Origin: Candidatus Baltobacteraceae bacterium
Lineage (GTDB): Bacteria; Vulcanimicrobiota; Vulcanimicrobiia; Vulcanimicrobiales; Vulcanimicrobiaceae
Length of the DNA: 64,000 nt
Direction: 5' to 3'
Assembly: GCA_036488875.1 (NCBI GenBank)
Contig: DASXGW010000013.1
Coordinates: 404,894 to 468,893 of the forward strand
Below the pieces are notes generated by a model. The model was not told the DNA's origin, did no database searches, and was given only the letters and a program-made list of their open reading frames with translations. Shown here in pieces: positions 49,699 through 58,080 of this stretch. The position numbers and the translations under genes are program-made. Position 1 is the stretch's first letter. Each line of letters begins with the position of its first letter.

Positions 49699-52600
49699 CT
49701 ACCGACGCATCCGCGCGCACGGCAGTGCGCGAAACGGGCTCTTTAACGTGGGCTTTGCCCGTGCTGCTCGTCGTGGGCTTCCTCATTCGGCTGGCCTTCA
49801 TCCCGAACGAAGGGTTCAAGACCGACGTCGGCACGTTCGAAGCGTGGGCGATTTCGCTGGCCGAAAAGGGCTTCGGACAGTTCTACGCTCACGCCGGCTT
49901 TGCCGATTATCCGCCCGGCTATTTCTATATCTTGGCTGCGGTCGGACATCTGTGGGAAGGGCTCTTCAAAGGTTTCGACAGCCAACTGGCCATTTTGCGC
50001 GCGCTGGTCAAGCTGCCCGCGATTCTCGCCGACTTGGGCGTCGGCGCGCTGCTCTACGCGATCGCTCGCCGTTACGCGAGCACCGGCGTCGCGATCGGTG
50101 CGGCCGCGCTCTACCTGCTCAACCCGGCGATCATTTATAACTCGGCGCTGTGGGGACAAGTCGATTCGATCTCCGGCGGTCTCGCGCTGCTGGCGATCTA
50201 TCTGCTGCTTCGCAGCGACGACGCGCCGCCGAACGCTGCGGTCAACTGGTGGATCGTCGACGGATGGCTGGCATTTGCTTATTCGATGCTGATCAAGCCG
50301 CAAGCGGCGGTCTTACTGCCGCTGCTCGTGGCGTTCGCTTTCCTCGATTCGGCGCGCCGCGGCACCCGGCTGCGCTCGACGGGACTCGGCATCGGGGCCG
50401 GCGTGCTGCTGGCGCTGATTCTTTCGGTACCGTTCCATCCCGGCAACCCGATCGATACGCTCCGCTGGCTCTTCGAACGCTACAGCTATGGTTCCAACGT
50501 GTACGCGTACAACAGCGTCAACGCGTTCAACCTCTGGGCGCTGCGTGGGCAAATGTGGCAGCCCGATACGCCGCAAGCCGATACCTACTACCTTTTCCGG
50601 CTGATCCCGCAGTACGTGTGGGGCATCGGCTTGGTGGTCGCCGCACTGGCGCTGACCGTATGGCGCTACGCGCAGGAGCGCACGTCGCGCGCGCTGCTCG
50701 AGTCGTGCGCGATCGCGACCATCGCGTTTTTCATTCTGGCGACGCGCATGCACGAGCGCTACCTCTTCAACGGCGTCGTCTTTACGATCGCCTGCCTGCC
50801 GTTCGCGCGCCGGTACCTCTGGAGCGCGGTCGCGCTGTCCATCGTGCTCTTCGCCAACCTCGTCTACTCGCTCCAGTATCTCACCGCGGTGACGGCGCAA
50901 ACGCCGGGCGTCGACGCGCAGAATCTGTGGGGACTGGGAACGCAGGTCCTCGCGGCGCTCGCGGTCGGGACGTTCTTCTATCTGGGCTACACGTTCTTGG
51001 GAGGTCCCGTGACCGAAGCAGCCCCGCCCTTCGACTCCGCGCCCTCCGAGCGCGGAGTTTATCCCGAGCAAAGTCGAGGGGCTCAGGATGACAAGGTGAG
51101 AAGCGCTGCAACGGCTTCGGCGGCGAGCGGGGCGCGCAGCTGGTTCGATCCGCGCGAAGGATTGACGGCCATGCGTTGGCCGCTCGACTACGCGATCGCC
51201 GGCGCGCTGGGCGTTGCGAACTTCGTGCTGTCGTTCGTCGGCTATTGGTGGCCGCCCGACAAAGTCTTCGACGAGATCTACTTCGCGCGCGCGGGCGAAG
51301 AGTATCTGCAGAACATGCGCATCTACGAAAACACGCACCCGCCGTTGACCAAGCTGCTGGTGACGTTCTCGATGATGCTGTTCGGCGGCATGCCCAAAGG
51401 TCACGGCCTCGGGGGCTGGACGTTCCTCAACGGCATCCTCGGCCACCTCAACAACGGCGACAACTCGTACGGCTGGCGTTTCCTCGACGTCGTTTTCGGC
51501 GCCTTGGTCGTCATGCTGCTCTACGCGTTCGCCAAACGCATCACTGGCTCGACGCTGTTCGCAACGATCGCGGCGCTGCTGTTGAGCCTCGACGGCATGC
51601 ATTTCGTGCAGTCGCGCATCGCAACGCCCGAAGGCTTCGTGGTCTTCTTTGCGACGCTCGTCACGTACGCGTTCTACCGATTCTGGATCAGCTCGCAGGT
51701 GGGCGACCGCGCGCACATCGAGGTGCCGCCGTGGGCGTTTGCGGCTGCGGTCGGCGCGTCGCTCGTCATCGGCGCGATCGCGGCGTTCGCGCTGGCCGGC
51801 CTTTGGGGCAGCGACGGCGGCAATAGCGTCACCATCGAGGGCGTACAGGTTCCACTGGGATTCGTCGATCGCGCCGTCGTGCTGCTTTGGTTCGCCGGCG
51901 GTATCTATCTGGCGATCCGTTACGCCGTCTTTCCGCGGTATTTTGCCGACGGGCGCCGCGAGCTGTCCTATGGTGAAGGCTCGTTCGCGCTCGCCGATTC
52001 CGCGAACACGACGACGTACGCCGCCGACGGCGGCACGATCGATTCGCGGGGCAAAGTGCAGCGCGGCGCCGCGTCGCAAAATAAGGGCGGTACGCTGGTC
52101 TATCGCGACGACGATCTGACGATCGAATACCGCAAAGACGCGTCGGTGAGCTATCAGACGCCCGTCGCCGGCGTTACGTACGCCGACGACGAGATTCGCT
52201 CGGAGGTTGGGCGCGATCAAGGCCGCTCGTCGAAACTCTGGCTGATTCTCTTCATCGTCGCGCTCGGGCTGCTCGTCGCGAGCAAGTGGTACGGCGTGAT
52301 GGGCTTCGGCGTAAGCTTCGTCGTGCTGATCTTTCTGTTTCTGCAGCGGTACATTTTCGCGCGGCGCCCGACCCAGTGGGGGAACCCTCGCGGCTTCCGG
52401 CTCGACGGCGCCCTCGTGACGATCCTCTTCGTGAGTATGACCGTTTACGCGCTCGCATGGGTCCCCGATCTCGCACGGCACTCGCAGGATCCCAACGAGA
52501 TTCACAACGCCAACGACGTCGTGTATCGCCAGTACACGATGTTCATGTATCACGACCAGCTCAAAGCTACGCACCCGTACTCGTCAAAGTTCTGGGAATG

Positions 52601-53102
52601 GCCGCTCGACTACGTGCCGGTCGCGTATTTCTACCAAGACCATCGCAAGAATCAAAGCGATCCGAAGGGATGCTGCGTCTACGAGATTACCTCGATGCCA
52701 AATCCGATGATCTTGTGGTTCGGGCTCATTTGCGTCCCGTGGGTAGCGGTCTTGGCGTGGAGGGAGCGCAACAAAGGTTACGCCCTGATCGTCGTCACCT
52801 ATCTGATGCAGTGGCTGCCGTGGATGCAGTCGCCGCGCATCACGTTCGCGTATCACTTTTACGTCGACATACCGCTCATTTGCATCTGCATCGCGGTCGT
52901 GCTGCAGCGGCTCTGGGAATGGGGTAAACGCAGCGAAGAAGTCTACGCGAAATACGTCGCCTTCGCCGGCGTCGGCGGCTACGTCGGCATCGCGCTTGCC
53001 TCGTTCATATTCTTCTATCCGATCCTCGCAGCGCACGGCATCACCTGGGACGCCTGGCACCATCGCATGTGGATCGACAAATGGATTATAGGGCCCGGCT
53101 AG
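49695..53102 (+). CDS. Fused GT-C glycosyltransferase / GT39 (PMT-like) mannosyltransferase
   Basis: 1135 residues with ~20 membrane helices in two GT-C units. Unit 1 (~15-435) has the lipid-sugar enzyme phrases YPPGYFYIL and NSALWGQVDSI. Unit 2 (~475-1120) is a protein-O-mannosyltransferase-type domain: acidic motif in FDEIYFARAGEEYL, THPPLTKLL, SLDGMHFVQSRIATPEG and FAYHFYVDIPLICI. Residues ~444-467 of the linker are encoded by palindromic repeat copy C in frame. Unit 2 also holds a ~95-residue hydrophilic insert between helices. Such enzymes transfer sugar from polyprenyl phosphates outside the membrane. GTG start overlaps the prenyl synthase stop. Confidence 0.9.
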   Translation: MTTDASARTAVRETGSLTWALPVLLVVGFLIRLAFIPNEGFKTDVGTFEAWAISLAEKGFGQFYAHAGFADYPPGYFYILAAVGHLWEGLFKGFDSQLAILRALVKLPAILADLGVGALLYAIARRYASTGVAIGAAALYLLNPAIIYNSALWGQVDSISGGLALLAIYLLLRSDDAPPNAAVNWWIVDGWLAFAYSMLIKPQAAVLLPLLVAFAFLDSARRGTRLRSTGLGIGAGVLLALILSVPFHPGNPIDTLRWLFERYSYGSNVYAYNSVNAFNLWALRGQMWQPDTPQADTYYLFRLIPQYVWGIGLVVAALALTVWRYAQERTSRALLESCAIATIAFFILATRMHERYLFNGVVFTIACLPFARRYLWSAVALSIVLFANLVYSLQYLTAVTAQTPGVDAQNLWGLGTQVLAALAVGTFFYLGYTFLGGPVTEAAPPFDSAPSERGVYPEQSRGAQDDKVRSAATASAASGARSWFDPREGLTAMRWPLDYAIAGALGVANFVLSFVGYWWPPDKVFDEIYFARAGEEYLQNMRIYENTHPPLTKLLVTFSMMLFGGMPKGHGLGGWTFLNGILGHLNNGDNSYGWRFLDVVFGALVVMLLYAFAKRITGSTLFATIAALLLSLDGMHFVQSRIATPEGFVVFFATLVTYAFYRFWISSQVGDRAHIEVPPWAFAAAVGASLVIGAIAAFALAGLWGSDGGNSVTIEGVQVPLGFVDRAVVLLWFAGGIYLAIRYAVFPRYFADGRRELSYGEGSFALADSANTTTYAADGGTIDSRGKVQRGAASQNKGGTLVYRDDDLTIEYRKDASVSYQTPVAGVTYADDEIRSEVGRDQGRSSKLWLILFIVALGLLVASKWYGVMGFGVSFVVLIFLFLQRYIFARRPTQWGNPRGFRLDGALVTILFVSMTVYALAWVPDLARHSQDPNEIHNANDVVYRQYTMFMYHDQLKATHPYSSKFWEWPLDYVPVAYFYQDHRKNQSDPKGCCVYEITSMPNPMILWFGLICVPWVAVLAWRERNKGYALIVVTYLMQWLPWMQSPRITFAYHFYVDIPLICICIAVVLQRLWEWGKRSEEVYAKYVAFAGVGGYVGIALASFIFFYPILAAHGITWDAWHHRMWIDKWIIGPG
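51026..51093 (-). repeat. Interspersed palindromic repeat, copy C, inside a coding sequence
   Basis: Read on the minus strand it begins GTCATCCTGAGC and ends GGAGTCGAAGGGC, the ends shared with copies A and B, with a longer, doubly palindromic centre. The plus strand keeps the host frame open through it (PFDSAPSERGVY, then PEQSRGAQDD). It sits exactly between the two glycosyltransferase units. Confidence 0.85.
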
Positions 53103-53127
53103 GGTCGAGGCGAAGGCCAACCCCCTC

Positions 53128-53874
53128 ATGTCAGGGCATTCCAAGTGGCATAACATCAAGCTGAAGAAGGGCAAGGTCGACGCGCAACGCGGCGCGCTCT
53201 TCACCAAACTCAGCAAAGAGATCATTTTAGCGGCCAAGGGCGGTTCGCCCGATCCAGAGGCAAACTACCGCTTGAAGATGGCGGTCGACAAGGCGCGCGA
53301 GTTCAACATGCCCGCCGACAACATCAAGCGCGCGATCGCTCGTGGATCGGGCCAGACGGGCGAACGCGACATCGAGGAGATTCGGTACGAAGGCTACGGT
53401 CCGCACGGCTTGGCGGTCGTCGCCGACGTTGCGTCGGATAATCGCAATCGAACGGCCGGCGAGTTGCGGTTTCTGTTTTCGAAGCACGACGGAACGTTGG
53501 GCGAAACCGGGAGCGTGGGATGGATGTTCGACCCGGTCGGCATCCTCGACGTGGATCCGGCCGGCAAGCCGGAAGATGCGTTCACCGAAGACGCGCTCGT
53601 CGACGGCGTCGAGGACGTCGAGTACTATGCCGACAGCGCAACGGTCTATACCGATCCCGTGCGGCTCGCCAGCGTACGCGATGCTTTGCGCGAACGAGGC
53701 ATGCGCATCTCCGACGCGTATCTTGGAATGCGCGCGAAGAACAAGCTGGAGCTCGAAGGCGCCGCGCTAACCGCAGCGCTCGCGTTTCTCGACGCGCTCG
53801 AGGAACACGAAGACGTGCAGCGCGTCTTCAGCAACCTCGATTTCAACAACATTCCCGAGGGAGTTCTGGCATAG
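53128..53874 (+). CDS. yebC: YebC/PmpR/TACO1-family protein
   Basis: 248 residues, full length. MSGHSKWHNIKLKKGKVDAQ at the N-terminus, FTKLSKEIILAAKGG, NMPADNIKRAIARG, YEGYGPHGLAVV and DNRNRTAGELR are near-invariant in the family. YebC proteins bind DNA as regulators and also assist ribosomes translating proline stretches. The latter is of interest here because the window encodes proline runs (for example in the FecR paralogues), though no link is shown. The stop codon overlaps the proposed start of the PASTA gene. Confidence 0.96.
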   Translation: MSGHSKWHNIKLKKGKVDAQRGALFTKLSKEIILAAKGGSPDPEANYRLKMAVDKAREFNMPADNIKRAIARGSGQTGERDIEEIRYEGYGPHGLAVVADVASDNRNRTAGELRFLFSKHDGTLGETGSVGWMFDPVGILDVDPAGKPEDAFTEDALVDGVEDVEYYADSATVYTDPVRLASVRDALRERGMRISDAYLGMRAKNKLELEGAALTAALAFLDALEEHEDVQRVFSNLDFNNIPEGVLA

Positions 53875-54935
53875 AGCCGGCGAGCACCAGAGATCGGCTG
53901 GCGGCGTACCTTCCGCGCGATTGGGTTTTTCCAATCGTGCTGGCTTTCTTCGTCGCCGTCCTAGTGTGGTTCGGCCGCGAGATCCGCGATTTCCTGATGC
54001 CGCCTTCGAACACGGTGACCATTCCGTCGTTCGTGGGTCAGACGCTGGCCGACGCCGACGCCGAGGTGGAGCGTCTGAAGCTCAGCTCGGCCGTCGCCGA
54101 TCACACGATCAGCGATCGCTATCCCAAAAACGTCATTATCGCGCAGCGTCCGCTCGCCGGCGAACAGGTCCGGCAGGGACGGCAAGTTTCGTTCATCATC
54201 AGCGACGGCATCGTCGCGCACTTGATGCCGGACTTGCGGTATCAGTCGATGCGCGAGGTGAGTCTCGATCTGTCCCACTCGCGATTAAAGCTCGGGAAAG
54301 TGTCGTACGTTCGCAGCGACGTCATCCCCGGCGACCACGTCATTTCGCAGGATCCCGCGCCGCTTTCCAACGTTGCCGAGGGCGACACCGTCAATCTCGT
54401 GGTGAGTAAGGGCGGTCAGGCCGTGCTCAAGGTGCCGAACTTCGTCGGCATGCAGATCGACGACGCCCGCGCGCTCGCCGACAAGAGCGGGATCAAGCTC
54501 GGCCAAGTGGTTTGGACGCCGCTGGGGAAAGAGGGTCCGGAGCACGGCGCCGTCGTTCGCCAGTACCCGCCGGCCAACGCGAAGACGGTCGCCTATCAGC
54601 CGGTCTCGCTGCAGGTGAGTGCCGGCCGGTTCGAGTCGGGGCGTATTATCCGGCAAGTGCACGTGCTCGTGTCGGTTCCGGTGCCCGAAAACTATCAAAA
54701 CGGACAGCAGCTCGACGTCAAACTCACCATGTACGATGCAACCGGAAAGTACGATCTCTATCACGCCTTCGCCGAGCCGGGGCAGAAGCTGGATTTCACC
54801 GTGACGGCCATCGGTACGTCCGTGGTGGGCATGTACGTCAACAACGTGCTCGTCGGTGAGACGCGTTTGGGCGCCGAGCCGCCCGCCGTGTACACGGAAA
54901 AAGCGTCGCCCTCGCCGTCGCCGGGAGCGTTCTGA
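53871..54935 (+). CDS. Membrane-anchored PASTA-repeat protein without kinase domain
   Basis: About 354 residues. One N-terminal membrane helix (VFPIVLAFFVAVLVWFG, ~20-36), then three PASTA domains: VTIPSFVGQTLADADAEVERL, HLMPDLRYQSMREVSLDLS, VLKVPNFVGMQIDDARALAD (starting ~48, ~118 and ~184). A C-terminal beta domain (VSVPVPENYQNGQQLDVKL) and a Pro/Ser tail follow. PASTA domains bind muropeptides or beta-lactam-like ligands; here the Ser/Thr kinase usually attached is missing. No ATG, GTG or TTG lies in frame near the helix; ATA at 53871, overlapping the yebC TAG and 7 bases behind GAGGGAG, is the best start. A cell-wall sensor or scaffold role is inferred. Confidence 0.82.
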   Translation: MEPASTRDRLAAYLPRDWVFPIVLAFFVAVLVWFGREIRDFLMPPSNTVTIPSFVGQTLADADAEVERLKLSSAVADHTISDRYPKNVIIAQRPLAGEQVRQGRQVSFIISDGIVAHLMPDLRYQSMREVSLDLSHSRLKLGKVSYVRSDVIPGDHVISQDPAPLSNVAEGDTVNLVVSKGGQAVLKVPNFVGMQIDDARALADKSGIKLGQVVWTPLGKEGPEHGAVVRQYPPANAKTVAYQPVSLQVSAGRFESGRIIRQVHVLVSVPVPENYQNGQQLDVKLTMYDATGKYDLYHAFAEPGQKLDFTVTAIGTSVVGMYVNNVLVGETRLGAEPPAVYTEKASPSPSPGAF

Positions 54936-54937
54936 GG

Positions 54938-55591
54938 ATGGCCGCGCTGATCGCGCCGTCGCTGCTCTCGGCCGACTTCGCGCGCATCGCGGATCAGATC
55001 GCGACGGTGCAAAACGCCGGCGCCGACTGGCTTCACCTCGACGTCATGGACGGGCGATTCGTGCCTAACATTACTTGGGGGCCGAAGATCATCGGCGATT
55101 TGCGCAGGCTGTCGCCGCTCGTCTTCGACGCGCATCTCATGATCGTCGAGCCCGAACGGTACGTCGAGGATTTTCGCGAGGCGGGATGCGACAGGATCAC
55201 GTTCCATTTAGAAGCGACGCCGCATGCGCCGCGGCTGCTCACGCGGATTCGCGAGCTGGGCGCAAAGGCGGGCGTGGCGATCTGCCCGCAGACGCCGGTC
55301 GCGATGCTCGAAGATATTATCGACGACTGCGATCTCGTACTGGTCATGAGCGTCAATCCCGGGTTCGGCGGCCAGAAGTTCATCGAGCGCACGTTTGAAA
55401 AAGTGCGTCAGGCGCGGTCGCTCATCGACGGCCGCAATCCGGACTGTTTGATCGAAGTCGACGGCGGTGTGGGCGAGCGTAACGCGCGCGCGCTGACCGA
55501 CGCGGGCGTCGACGTTCTGGTCATGGGTTCGACGATCTTCGGCGCCGGCGATCCGGGCGCCGAACTGCGCCGCATCCGTTCGCTCCTCTGA
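54938..55591 (+). CDS. rpe: Ribulose-phosphate 3-epimerase
   Basis: 217-residue TIM barrel of the pentose phosphate pathway. IAPSLLSADFARI, HLDVMDGRFVPNITWGP (metal His and catalytic Asp), FDAHLMI, VMSVNPGFGGQKF and IEVDGGV with the second catalytic Asp are all intact. It begins 2 bases after the PASTA stop; thiL begins 1 base after its stop. The rpe-thiL stretch is part of the long plus-strand run. Confidence 0.97.
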   Translation: MAALIAPSLLSADFARIADQIATVQNAGADWLHLDVMDGRFVPNITWGPKIIGDLRRLSPLVFDAHLMIVEPERYVEDFREAGCDRITFHLEATPHAPRLLTRIRELGAKAGVAICPQTPVAMLEDIIDDCDLVLVMSVNPGFGGQKFIERTFEKVRQARSLIDGRNPDCLIEVDGGVGERNARALTDAGVDVLVMGSTIFGAGDPGAELRRIRSLL

Positions 55592-55592
55592 T

Positions 55593-56579
55593 ATGAACGA
55601 AGATGCGCTCATCGCCGCGATCGCCGAGATCGCGAGTTCGCCGTTCGACCGGCGCGTAAACCTCGGCATCGGCGACGACGCCGCGCTGTGGCAGCCGTCG
55701 CGCTCGCACCGCAGTGCGATCACCTCGGACATGCTCGTCGAGGGCGTGGATTTCACGCGCGACCTCATGTCGCTCGAAGACGCCGGCTGGCGGGCGATGG
55801 CAGCGAACGCGAGCGATCTTGCCGCGATGGGCGCGCGGCCGGTCCTCGCGACGGTGAGTTTGGGCTTTGCGGAAGCGGACGGCCGCGACGACGTTTTGGA
55901 GCTCTACCGCGGCATCGCCGCAGCGGCGCGCGCGTCGCGCCTTGCCATCGCCGGCGGCGATCTCTCACGCGCCCCCGCGTTGACCGTTTCGATCGCCGCC
56001 GTCGGGGAAGTGCGCGCGTCGAACGTTAAGCTGCGCAGCGGCGCGCGAGCGGGCGACGTCATCGCCGTGACCGGCGAGCTCGGGGCTTCGCGCGCCGGGC
56101 TGGAAGCGGCCAAGGAACCGTCGCTGCTTCAAGGCGACCTTCGATCGCGCGCGCTGGCGGCATTTCGGCGCCCCGAGGCACGCTGCGACGAAGGGCGCTT
56201 CCTTGCCGCGAGCCGAAACGTCGATGCGATGATGGACTCCTCCGACGGCTTGTCGACTGACCTCGACCGTCTTTGTGCTGCAAGCGGTTTGGGAGCGTCG
56301 CTCGACGAGATTCCCGTTGCGCAATCCGCAAACGCGGCGGCACGCGCGCTCGGCCAAGATCCGCAGCGTTTCGCGCTCGCCGGCGGTGAGGATTTCGAAC
56401 TGATCGTCGCGATTCGTCCGCGCGCGTTCAAACGTGTCGCCGCGGCGTTCGCGGCGCGCTTCGGCCGCACGCTGCACGCGGTGGGAACCTTTCGCGCGCA
56501 GCCGGGAATCGAGTATCTCGGCGAGCCGCTCGTACGCAGCGGATGGGATCACTTCGCCGCATCGGTCACGACCGTATGA
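55593..56579 (+). CDS. thiL: Thiamine-monophosphate kinase
   Basis: 328 residues, PurM-like fold. Makes thiamine diphosphate from thiamine monophosphate. LGIGDDAALW (Mg/ATP binding), TSDMLVEGVDF, NASDLAAMGARPVLATVSL, IAGGDLSRAP, AVTGELGASRAGL, MDSSDGLSTDLDRL and AGGEDFELIV are all present in order. No TPP riboswitch is seen upstream, as expected for an internal operon gene. The stop overlaps the next gene (ATGA). Confidence 0.96.
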   Translation: MNEDALIAAIAEIASSPFDRRVNLGIGDDAALWQPSRSHRSAITSDMLVEGVDFTRDLMSLEDAGWRAMAANASDLAAMGARPVLATVSLGFAEADGRDDVLELYRGIAAAARASRLAIAGGDLSRAPALTVSIAAVGEVRASNVKLRSGARAGDVIAVTGELGASRAGLEAAKEPSLLQGDLRSRALAAFRRPEARCDEGRFLAASRNVDAMMDSSDGLSTDLDRLCAASGLGASLDEIPVAQSANAAARALGQDPQRFALAGGEDFELIVAIRPRAFKRVAAAFAARFGRTLHAVGTFRAQPGIEYLGEPLVRSGWDHFAASVTTV

Positions 56580-57532
56580 ACCGCTTCGACGACGACGTTC
56601 CGTCGTATCCGCTGATCGGCAGCATCCAAAACAACGTCGGCATGGGCTTTTTGGGCAATCAAGCGATGTATGCGGTCGCACAGGCGCTCGGCGCGCGCGT
56701 CGTTCACGCGCCGTCCATGTTTGCAAGCGCGCACGGTGGCTTCACCGGCCGCTCGAGCACGATTGCCGAGCCCGCGCAGTTCCGGCGTGACGTCGCCTTT
56801 CTGGTCAATCAGCGGCCGGGAATCATTTTGGTCGGTTTTCTGCCCAAGCCGGAGCACGTCGACGTCGTCGCGACGCAGTTGCGCGACTATAAGGGCGTCG
56901 TGCTGCTCGATCCCGTCATCGGCGACTACAAGAAGGGACTCTTCGTCAGTCAAGAAACGGCACGCGCGATCAGAGAACAGCTGGTACCGATCGCGCAGAT
57001 CGTGACGCCGAACCGCTTCGAAGCCGAGGTGATCGTCGGCACGAACCGCTCGATGTCCGAGATGGCGTACCTCAACGCTTTGTTCGATCTCGGCCCTGAA
57101 GCGGCGATTATCAAATCGTTCGAACGCGATGCCGAGAAGCATCGCATCACGACGATCTTCAGCAACGGCTACGGGTACTATCGCTTCATCGGCCCGTATC
57201 TGCCGGCGTTTTCGGCGCACGGCGTGGGCGACGTGTTTGCCGCCGGCGTAGCGTCGCTGTGTTCGCTCGGATCGTCGCCGTTTGCCGCCGCGATTCTCTC
57301 TACCGCGATTACCGCGCGCGCCGTCGCCTCCACCACGCCCTACGGGGGCGCCACCGTCGACCCGGTCGCGGCACTGGAGAAGTGGTCGCCGCTCGGATAC
57401 CACGTGGAAGACGATCGCGCGATCCGGTTCTGCGAGCGTTCGAACATCGAAACGCAGGTCATCAAGCCGACGGCTGAGGACGGCGCGCGCCTGAAGTTCG
57501 CACCGCCTCGGCACAAGATCATTTACGGGTAG
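56576..57532 (+). CDS. Pyridoxal-kinase-like (ribokinase superfamily) enzyme
   Basis: 318 residues. LLDPVIGDYKKGLFVSQET, QIVTPNRFEAEVIVG and the C-terminal anion hole/base SAHGVGDVFAAGVASLC match PdxK/PdxY kinases, with Asp of GVGD as catalytic base (GTGD in most). VGMGFLGNQAMYAVAQALG is the start typical of pyridoxal kinases. It would recycle pyridoxal to the 5'-phosphate. An extended C-terminal ~50 residues has no counterpart I recognise. ATG 56576 overlaps the thiL stop; cofactor salvage beside thiL is plausible. Confidence 0.85.
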   Translation: MNRFDDDVPSYPLIGSIQNNVGMGFLGNQAMYAVAQALGARVVHAPSMFASAHGGFTGRSSTIAEPAQFRRDVAFLVNQRPGIILVGFLPKPEHVDVVATQLRDYKGVVLLDPVIGDYKKGLFVSQETARAIREQLVPIAQIVTPNRFEAEVIVGTNRSMSEMAYLNALFDLGPEAAIIKSFERDAEKHRITTIFSNGYGYYRFIGPYLPAFSAHGVGDVFAAGVASLCSLGSSPFAAAILSTAITARAVASTTPYGGATVDPVAALEKWSPLGYHVEDDRAIRFCERSNIETQVIKPTAEDGARLKFAPPRHKIIYG

Positions 57533-57542
57533 GCGCCGCGCG

Positions 57543-57974
57543 ATGCCCGACGCCGTACCGTTCGACGTAGTGCTCGGGCGCCGCGACGCCCCCCACCTCC
57601 GGCTCGAGGTGCTCGGCTTCGTCCATCCCGAGGTCGCTGAGCCCCACGGCTTCGACTTGCTGGCCTGCCGGGTGCGGGCTCACGCCGATCCGGTTCAGGC
57701 GACGTTCGCGTTCTCGCTGCGGGTCATGGAGCTGATCGAGCTGCGAGCCTATTTGGCGGAGATCAACTCGGGCAACGGGCCGCCGGCGGCCTTTGCCATG
57801 TCGGGCGGCCTGCTGAACCTCTCGTTTGCCCCCAGCCGGCGCGGCCCGGTGCTCTGCGCCGTGCTCCTGAAGAACATCGACGTCTCGCACGTTCGCCTAG
57901 AGTTCATGATCACGATGGAGCCCGAGGACATCTCGGAGGCTCTGGACGCCTTGGAAAAGGTACCTGGGTCCTAA
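57543..57974 (+). CDS. Small protein of unknown function (weak WapI/immunity-like pattern)
   Basis: 143 residues, soluble, beta-rich: FDVVLGRRDAPHLRLEVLGF, then VQATFAFSLRVMELIELRAYL, LLNLSFAPSRRGPVLCAVLLK, VRLEFMITMEPEDISEALDAL. The order of a strand pair, an LxxLxxYL helix, two strands and a final helix recalls small WapI-type immunity proteins, but the match is only by pattern and no toxin is nearby. It follows the pyridoxal kinase by 10 bases and ends the long plus-strand run; CGGCCA-GCT-TGGCCG (57981-57995) just behind may be its terminator. Confidence 0.6.
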   Translation: MPDAVPFDVVLGRRDAPHLRLEVLGFVHPEVAEPHGFDLLACRVRAHADPVQATFAFSLRVMELIELRAYLAEINSGNGPPAAFAMSGGLLNLSFAPSRRGPVLCAVLLKNIDVSHVRLEFMITMEPEDISEALDALEKVPGS

Positions 57975-58080
57975 GGGTTGCGGCCAGCTTGGCCGAATAC
58001 AGGACCAACGGACCTGCGGCTTCCTTAGTCGCGGTTCGCGGGGGCATATCCCCATCTTCGCGCCTGGAGTGTAATAACTG
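57975..58080 (+). promoter_or_regulatory. Leader of the pilus operon
   Basis: 106 bases between the orphan gene and the pilus operon. Contains the inverted repeat CGGCCA-GCT-TGGCCG (57981-57995) and, closer to the start, GGGG-CATAT-CCCC (58041-58053), which could form a small hairpin or operator. GGAG at 58066-58069 is the likely ribosome-binding site for ATG 58081. I looked for conserved c-di-GMP riboswitch sequence and did not see it. The promoter is presumed here but not pinned down. Confidence 0.4.

Noticed and set aside
50313..52574. 753-residue minus-strand open frame opposite the fused glycosyltransferase
   Set aside because: Highly charged antisense of membrane helices; no domain features. 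The plus-strand frame has coherent membrane topology and family motifs.
57975..58080. Possible c-di-GMP riboswitch before the pilus operon
   Set aside because: Only two short inverted repeats are present; none of the conserved GEMM core sequence is visible.
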